Assembly (NCBI GenBank): GCA_034509755.1
Contig: CM067550.1
Coordinates: 3,589,001 to 3,653,000, forward strand
Reading direction: 5' to 3'
Origin: Anisodus tanguticus
Lineage: Eukaryota > Streptophyta > Magnoliopsida > Solanales > Solanaceae
Length of the DNA: 64,000 nucleotides
The position numbers and the translations under genes were made by a program. Below are positions 57,738 through 64,000 of this stretch, one piece after another. The notes below the pieces were generated by a model. It ran no database searches. It saw only the letters and a program-made list of their open reading frames with translations, and was not told the origin of the DNA. Within the stretch, counting starts at the first letter, position 1; the number at the start of each line of letters is the position of its first letter.

Positions 57738-60700
57738 CGTTAAGGATTTTTCATATCTCGAGAAAGTCTATTTGGCAGATGGTAAGCCTTTGGACGTTGT
57801 TGGTATTGGAGACATTAATTTGAACATGTCAAATCGAAATGTGTGGAAGATAACAAAGGTCAGACATGTGCCGGATTTGAAGCGTAATCTGATCTCAGTG
57901 AGTCAGCTTGATCATGAGGGACATGATTTTAACTTTGGTAATGGGTCCTAGAAGGTGATGAAGAGTGCTATGGTGGTTGGTCGAGGTAAGAAAATGGGTA
58001 CTCTTTATATAACGACGAGCTGCCGTGATACAATTGATGTTGTTGACAACACCAAGAAGACGGAGTTGTGGCATTGCAGGTTGGGGCATATGATCGAGAA
58101 AGGGATGAGGAGGTTCGCATGATAGATTATGGTGAGGCATCGACAAGTCGGTGAATTATCATATGTGTGAGAGTTGTATTCTCGGAAAACAGAAGCGAGT
58201 AAGTTTTTCAAGTGCAGGTAGAGAATTGAATGCTAAGAAGCTTGAATTGGTGCACACTAACGTGTGGGGACCTGCTACTATCCGCTCACTCGGAGGATCA
58301 CATTACTACGTGACCTTCATTGATGATTCAACTAGGAAGCTATGGGTCTATTTATGAAAAATAATCTAACGTATTCACTGTCTTCAAAAGGTGGAAAGTC
58401 ATTGTCGAGAATGAGACAAACCTAAAGTTGAGGAGCCTGAGGTCCGACAACGATAGAGAATACATTGATGGTGACTTCAAACGGTATTGTGCTGATAATG
58501 GGATCAAGATGGTGAAGACTATTCCTGGAATGCCTCAACAAAATGGAATAGCGAAAATGATGAATCAAACATTGAACGAGTGTGCACAGAGCATGAGAAT
58601 ACACGCTGGACTGCCCAAGACATTTTGGACAGATGCAATCAATACCGCAGCCTTCTTGATTAACAGATGACCGTATGTTCCTTTGGGTTTCAGAATTCCA
58701 GAAGAGGCTTGGAGTGGAAAAAGGTAAATATTTCTTTTCTGAAAGTGTTTGGTTGATTATCCTATGTTCAAATTGATGCTACTGCTAGAAGTAAACTTGA
58801 TCCGAAATCTAAGAAGTGTTATTTTATTGGCTATGGTGACACCGAGTTTGGTTATCAATTTTGGGATGACCAAAATCGGAAGATTATCTGAAGCAGGGAC
58901 GTCGTTTTCAATGAACAAGTGTTGTACAAGGACAAGTTGTAGGAGAGTTCAGAAAGCAAAGTCTTTAAGAACAAGGAATCAGAAACAGTTGATTTGAGAG
59001 ACTTCTTGGCACCCGAGCTACAGTAAGGAACTATATTGGCAGAGGAACAAGCCAATGATGGAGAGGTTGCTGAAAATATTGATTTTCAAACAAATTAGCG
59101 GACGCCGATCACATAATTACACAGATCATCCAGGATCAGTAAGCCGGTTCACAAGTTCTCTCCGTCCCTCAACTACATTCTGCTCACTGACAGAGGGGAG
59201 CCAGAATGTTACGAAAAAGCGATGCAAGTTGATGAATCGATCAAGTGGGAGCTGACAATGAAAGATGAGATGGACTCACTATTGTCAAATCATACGTGGG
59301 AGTTAGCTAAGTTACTAAAGTAGAAGAAGGCATTGCAGAACAAATGGGTCTACCAGATAAAGAAAGAACACGATGGAAGTAAGCGCTATAAAGCAAGACT
59401 GATTGTGAAGGGATTTCAACAGAAAAAAGGCATTGACTACACAGAGATCTTCTCTCCCGTAGTCAAGTTGGTGACAATCAGAACTGTTCTTGGGCTGGTA
59501 GCAAATGAAGATCTGCATCTTCAACAGATGGACGTGAAAACTGATTTTCTTCACGGTGACTTAGAAGAGGAAATCTACATGAAGCAACCTGAGGGATTTG
59601 AGGTCAAAAGGAAAGAGAAGTTGTTGTGCAAGCTTCAAAATAACATGTACGGACTTAAAAATGCTCCAAGACAGTGGTATAAGAAGTTTGACAGCTTTAT
59701 GAAGAAAGTTGAATTCCTAAGGTGCGAAGCAGATCACTATTGTCACTTCAAGAGATTTGAAAACTCCTACATGATACCGCTCCTTTATGTTGACGATATG
59801 CTGATCGTAGGAGCAGACCTACATGAGATTGATATGTTGAAGAAGAAGATGTCAGAAGAATTTGCAATGAAGGATTTGGGAGCGGCAAACCAAATCCTCG
59901 GGATGAGAATCATCAGAAGTAGGAAGGGCCTCAAGCTCTCACAAGAAGAATATGTGAAAAAGGTTCTTAAGAGGTTCAACATGGATAATGCTAAGCCAGT
60001 CAGTACTCCCTTGACTGGACACTTTCACTTGTCAAATGATCATTCGCCTGTGACCGAGGACGAGAAGGAGCATATGGACAAGGTACCTTATGCCTCTGCT
60101 ATTGGCAGTCTTATGTGCGCGATGTATGTACGAGACCAGACATTGCACATGCAGTGAGAGTTATTAGCAGGTTTATGAGCAATCCGGGAAAGCAACATTG
60201 AAAGGTTGTGAAGTGGATTTTCAGGTATCTGAAGGGCAACTCAAGTTCAACTTTGTTTCTTTCGAAGGAGAGGCCTTCACATTCCTAATCCTATTTCCGA
60301 AAGTCAGAGACTGGATTGTAAGGATATGTTGATGCTGACAATGGTGGTGATGTTGATAGCAGAAAGAGCACATTCGGGTATTTTTACACCTTCGGAGGTA
60401 CTGCGATTTGCTGGGTTTCAAAGTTGTAGAAAATAGTAGCTCTCTCTAGCTGTGAGGCTGAGTACGTTGCCGTGGCGGATGCCACGAAGGAGATGATGTG
60501 GCTACAATCTTTTCTCCGAGAATTGGATCAAGACCATGAGGGGAGTGTGCTATACTATGATTGCCAAAGTGCCATTCATTTGGTAAAGAACCAAAGTCTA
60601 CCATGCTCGCACGAACCACATACAACTCCGGTACCATTTCATCATATCAGCTTTGGAAGATGGAGTATTAGTGCTTGAGAAGATCCCAGAAAGTCAGAAT

Positions 60701-60780
60701 TTAGCAGACATGCTGACGAAGGCCGTGCCGAATGATAAACTGAAGTTGTATGCAACTTCAGCTGGACTTCTTGGATGAGG
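57738..60780 (+). pseudogene. pol remnant of copia element 6
   Basis: Protease/pre-integrase about 57765-58200 with WHCRLGHM near 58070; integrase 58151-58670 with CESCILGKQ, PGMPQQNG and the catalytic Glu region altered; reverse transcriptase 59200-60157 including DVKTDFLHGDLEEEIYM and YVDDM; RNase H 60330-60780 with SCEAEY and DMLTKAV. Stops stand where Trp or Gln are expected near 57950, 60199 and 60427. Several frameshifts. Confidence 0.85.
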
Positions 60781-60839
60781 ATCGGAGTCGCCGCTGCAGA
60801 TGGAGACAAATGATTGAAATTAGTTTCCAAATGGAAGAT

Positions 60840-61226
60840 TGTTGAGTTGTGGAGCCTAACTCAACAATCTAGGGAGATTTTAGCCTTGTATTATGTTCGC
60901 CCTAATTTTCGCTATATATAGACGATGATGCCATTTTTATTTCTTTGAGGTCGAGCAAAAGAGAGAAAGAGAGAATTGTAAACTCAAACTCCCTATTTGA
61001 TTATAATAAAATCTGGCGCCATTTTTCTTTCTTTGAGGTCTAGCAAAAGAGAGAAAGCGAGAATTGTAAACTCAAACTCCCTATTTGATTATAGTAAAAT
61101 CTGCAGCGGCAAAGTGGACGTAGCTCTCGCATTGTGGGTGAACCACTATAAATTTGTGTGTGTTATTTGTTTTTCGCTTATTTACTGTTTTCTGATTAGG
61201 TAGAATTTGGGACTCAAATCCTAACA
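60840..61226 (+). repeat. 3' LTR of copia element 6
   Basis: TGTTGAGTTGTGGAGCC to CCTAACA, with TATATATAG near 60912 as a promoter-like box. It contains an internal tandem duplication listed next. Confidence 0.82.
60928..61103 (+). repeat. Tandem duplication of about 88 bp inside the LTR
   Basis: GCCATTTTTATTTCTTTGAGG to TAATAAAATCTG (first copy) recurs as GCCATTTTTCTTTCTTTGAG to TAGTAAAATCTG (second copy). Differences are few, so the duplication is young or was kept within the family. Confidence 0.9.
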
Positions 61227-61852
61227 GAACATAGATGGACTTGAAGGTGAAGATGATACATTCATGCTACCATCAAATACTCCTAAATATGAACACTACT
61301 TCGCTTCCCTAAAACAACTTGAATTGGGGATAATAAGTGAGAAGATTTTGAAGCAAATTCTTTGCCCACCTCATCATCCTTCGCCTCTTTGCGATTTAAA
61401 TAATTTTACTCTAGGTAGCAACTATGCCAGAGGATGTGTTCAAGAGTCTCACATCACTCCAATCCTTGTCTATTGGAAACTGCAGAAATCTGGTCTCTCT
61501 ATCCACATGTCTAATTCATCTCACTTCCCTTGAGTTTTTATGTATAGAGAATTGCCCTCTGCTTGACTTGTCCAACGAAGAAGCAATGCAATTTGAATTC
61601 CCGGGGAATCTATCAACTTTCAGAGTTTTCTCGCTTGACAAGCTAATGTCGCTTCCAGTTTGGCTCCGACATTTCTCGGGTACCTTGAAGTCAATAGAAA
61701 TCTGGGAATGTCCTAACTTTACAAGAATTCCAGAATGGATAGGCGACCTCATTGCTCTTACTCGGTTGGAGATTGATGGTTCCCCAATGTTGGCATCCTT
61801 GCCAGAAGGCATGCGATCTCTCGCAGCATTGCAAATGCTAATTGTTAAATGA
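61227..61852 (+). pseudogene. NLR (CC-NBS-LRR) leucine-rich-repeat fragment
   Basis: The C-terminal end of an RGA-type resistance protein. MPEDVFKSLTSLQSLSIGNC, LPVWLRHFSGTLKSIEIW and IPEWIGDLIALTRLEI are LRR units with the LxxLxxL pattern, ending in SLAALQMLIVK and a stop at 61850-61852. A short upstream piece (61264-61420, FASLKQLELGII) is in another frame. NB-ARC and the N-terminus are absent; the copia 3' LTR abuts it. NLRs act as cytosolic pathogen sensors; this piece cannot. Confidence 0.85.
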
Positions 61853-61974
61853 TGTTCATCAAGACTGAATCAAAGATGCCAGAAGGAAGTAGGAGAGGAC
61901 TGGCCTAAGATTTCTCACATCCCAAGAGTTTACATATAAGTAATAAGGAATGATAACCTGGTGCAAGTTGAGGT

Positions 61975-62048
61975 AATTATTCTTTTTACATCCTGTGTGG
62001 ATTGTTGTTGTAATTATATTTTTTACATCCTGTGTGGATTGTTGTTTC
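61975..62048 (+). repeat. 37-bp tandem repeat, two units
   Basis: TTTTTACATCCTGTGTGGAT with TGTTGTT occurs twice, about 37 bp apart, after the NLR fragment. Confidence 0.88.
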
Positions 62049-62118
62049 TCATCGTTTCATAATGCATTGTTTTATAATGTATTATATTGTGTTGTTGAAT
62101 CCATGTTTGGATAGAAAG

Positions 62119-62300
62119 ATGAGTTTTGCCAAGTTGCGGGAAAAGGTGGGTGAAGGTCAAGGTGCTGGAACCGATTTTCTCGTGAACTTAAAGAAAGAAG
62201 TTGAGGTTTCAACTATGTTCTTGGGAGATTCGAGTCGATTAAAAAGTTGGTAGTTTTGCAGAACTACTCTTAGGCTTCAGTTTCCATGATTCTTGATGGA
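62119..62300 (+). pseudogene. Small gene C, partial and broken
   Basis: The stretch from MSFAKLREKVGEGQ runs to a stop at 62253. In another frame RFESIKKLVVLQNYS, a TAG and ASVSMILD match the C-terminal part of small gene A. The start shared by copies A and B (MxGLIDI) is missing. The 3' flank (TTGGCCCTTGAAGGAAAGTG) also matches copy A. Confidence 0.5.
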
Positions 62301-62395
62301 ATGATTTTGTTGGCCCTTGAAGGAAAGTGGACATTATTACACTACAAGAAAATTAAGAAGAAGTTGATTATATTTTTCCAACTTCAGTGTTTCTC

Positions 62396-62432
62396 CTTAC
62401 GGGATTATACTGGGTTGTTATTGTTGTAGTGG
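62396..62432 (+). repeat. Retroposon tail end
   Basis: TTACGGGATTATACTGGGTTG and a short TTG/TTA run; the same tail as at 14676, plus orientation. Confidence 0.5.
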
Positions 62433-62439
62433 TCCTGCT

Positions 62440-64000
62440 CTAAGAAGGCACATAGTCGTATTATTACTCAATTAAACAAGAGATAATAGTATTAAAGCTC
62501 CGATTAATGTTATATTAAATGGTTTTCTTAAACAGTATGTCAAAAAAAAAATTATATTTGCAGCGACAACTTAATCTCTATTTTTAAGGCGTGATCACTC
62601 CACTCAGATCCGACCTCCTTTTCTCTCTATCTTCTAACGCTATGAATATGCTGGCAAAAAATTTCTGCCTTGTGACTGAGCTCCGGCTACTTGATTTTCG
62701 TTGTCCTGTGTGCAAAATCAGAAGGTTGCAAGAAAGGGTATAACTTTAACTAATAAGCAAGTGTATACTGAAAGCACAACTGTTTACTGTGGGGTTATGT
62801 CTTGCTCATCTAAAGAACTATTGTATGGTGCTTAACGTGAGTATTACTTTACATATATATATAGTAGTATTATATACACATAATGGGGGGGGGGGGGGGT
62901 ACATGAAGGACTCAAACAAGAAAAGGATAGCTCAGTTTTGGGAAAAAGAAGATTCTTAGTGTAGATCAATGCTGATAGTGTAGTGACTATCAAGTTTAAA
63001 AGTCTGACAGGGTCTTTACTTAAACAATTTAATTTATCATGGTTAAATGATTTAATGAAGTGAAAATATACATCAATTAACCATAGTTAAGTGATGGTAG
63101 TATATGTTTAAACACATATCGTATGTCCATTGATTAGGTGTAAGCACCCGATACGAGTAAGTTTTTTATCAAAAAGTACTAAACTACTTTTTCTCCCGGA
63201 AGCAATGGCAGAATAACATCGGGTCAAGGGTGGTTAATTGAATTCCCTTTTTCAAAAACAACATAACATGTATTTTTTGTGTATTTATTGATTGTCAACC
63301 CCATTTACAGTGTACTAGCTAGTAAATACTTTCTCGCCGATAGTTTATATCTGACTAAATAATTAACTTTAAAAATTAATAAATTAGAGTGAAAATGTAT
63401 TTCACTTAATTATAATTAAAAAGTGTATATACAAAACATATATCTGTACGTTCATTAGCTTGGAGGAAGGCACACCAAATAATGCGAGATATGGGCTCTT
63501 GGATGTTGACACAAGTAGCAAAAATTTATCCTTCTCCATTTAAAGTTGGTAGGATAAAAAAAATTCAGTGAACTGCTGAAGATGCTAAAACAACAATATT
63601 GTTCTTGAATATTGACCCAAGTAACATAAATTATTTTTTAAATCATATATTATACAAGTGGAAATGCACACACAGACAGAGAGGGAGAGAACTTTCTAAA
63701 AAGTATAAAACTTTAGAAGAAAAATTAAACCATTATTCGAGACAAAGAGAAAAGAGACAACATGCACATGGCAATAGGAGAAAAAAGCCAAAACCAATTA
63801 GAGTGCTCTTTCCAATCTTCTTCATAGTTGACAAAAATAACATGTATTGTTACATCATTTCTCCAAAATTTTATGTCCCATTCATCTCAGTTTCATCACC
63901 CCAAAATTACTCTCTGCTCAAATAGTTCCCCCCCCCCCCCCCCCCCCCCTCTTTTTACCTAATAATTCCAAGAATTACAGCTCACAAAATCCATAGAAAG
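62440..64000. other. Intergenic DNA with homopolymer runs
   Basis: Holds a G run (62885-62899) and a 22-base C run (63928-63949). A 108-codon open frame at 63599-63925 has no recognisable features. No gene is supported. Confidence 0.5.

Larger units (their letters stand above)
57738..61226 (+). mobile_element. Tork/Tnt1-like Ty1/copia element 6, 5'-truncated
   Basis: It lacks the 5' LTR and gag. Protease end, GAG-pre-integrase, integrase, reverse transcriptase and RNase H follow, then a purine tract (AATGGAAGAT) and a 387-bp 3' LTR. The protein type (LWHCRLGHM, GLKNAPRQWYKKFD, YVDDMLIVG) is clearly different from elements 1-5 and fits the Tork lineage with Tnt1. Confidence 0.87.

Noticed and set aside
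62885..62899. G run as possible G-quadruplex
   Set aside because: A single homopolymer beside an AT-rich stretch is more likely slippage, and its length may be a sequencing artefact. The same applies to the C runs at 15540 and 63928.
63599..63925. 108-codon open frame near the right end
   Set aside because: No motif, no homologous copy and AT-rich composition; it starts at TTG rather than ATG.
1..64000. CRISPR arrays, bacterial operons, rRNA or tRNA genes
   Set aside because: Looked for regularly spaced repeats and conserved RNA gene cores; none seen. The window is plant nuclear DNA. Primer sites resemble tRNA ends only because they belong to LTR elements.

Overview
The window is nuclear DNA of a flowering plant, almost certainly Solanaceae. 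It is AT-rich, its genes carry spliceosomal introns, and it is packed with plant transposons: Ty1/copia elements with tRNA-Met-type primer sites, a TRIM, SINEs with TTG tails or A tails typical of Solanaceae, a LINE end, and Stowaway and hAT-type MITEs. The PR-10 protein matches my memory of the potato STH-2 group. Genus (Nicotiana, Solanum or other) cannot be decided from the sequence alone.

Layout. 1-6 kb: intergenic DNA and a decayed copia element. 6.3-17 kb: a PR-10 (Bet v 1 fold) cluster. It holds one intact two-exon gene on the minus strand (6773-7730), a five-codon relic cut by a second copia element (11670-11684), and an inverted third copy with a lost splice acceptor (16101-16975). 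18-22.1 kb: a minus-strand gene of at least four coding exons for a conserved plant protein of unknown function, with MITEs at its 5' end. 22.4-33.5 kb: a transposon block with two copia elements (target-site duplications GAGAG and AATAG), a 327-bp TRIM (GTCAT) and a 692-bp hAT-like MITE (ATTTGTA).

34-45.3 kb: the gene-rich part. It holds an intronless, intact succinate-semialdehyde dehydrogenase of 519 codons that looks like a functional retrocopy, then a four-exon SAM-dependent methyltransferase/spermidine-synthase-like gene whose 3' flank received a 5'-truncated LINE. 45.8-47.2 kb: a BAHD acyltransferase pseudogene. 48.9-55.3 kb: duplicated segments carrying an unrecognised small gene, foldback MITEs and a thionin-like cysteine-rich secreted peptide exon. 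56-61.2 kb: a 5'-truncated minus-strand copia element abutting a 5'-truncated Tork/Tnt1-like copia element. 61.2-61.9 kb: an NLR leucine-rich-repeat fragment. 62-64 kb: a third partial copy of the small gene, then plain intergenic DNA.

Only four loci look able to make a full product: the PR-10 gene (stress/defence, cytosolic), the SSADH retrogene (GABA shunt, mitochondrial), the methyltransferase-like gene and the unknown conserved gene. They do not form a pathway. I found no novel defence system or gene cluster. The most unusual items are the intact SSADH retrocopy, the stepwise decay of the PR-10 cluster and the small duplicated gene family at 50, 55 and 62 kb. No search or alignment was run; all family names come from motif recognition.
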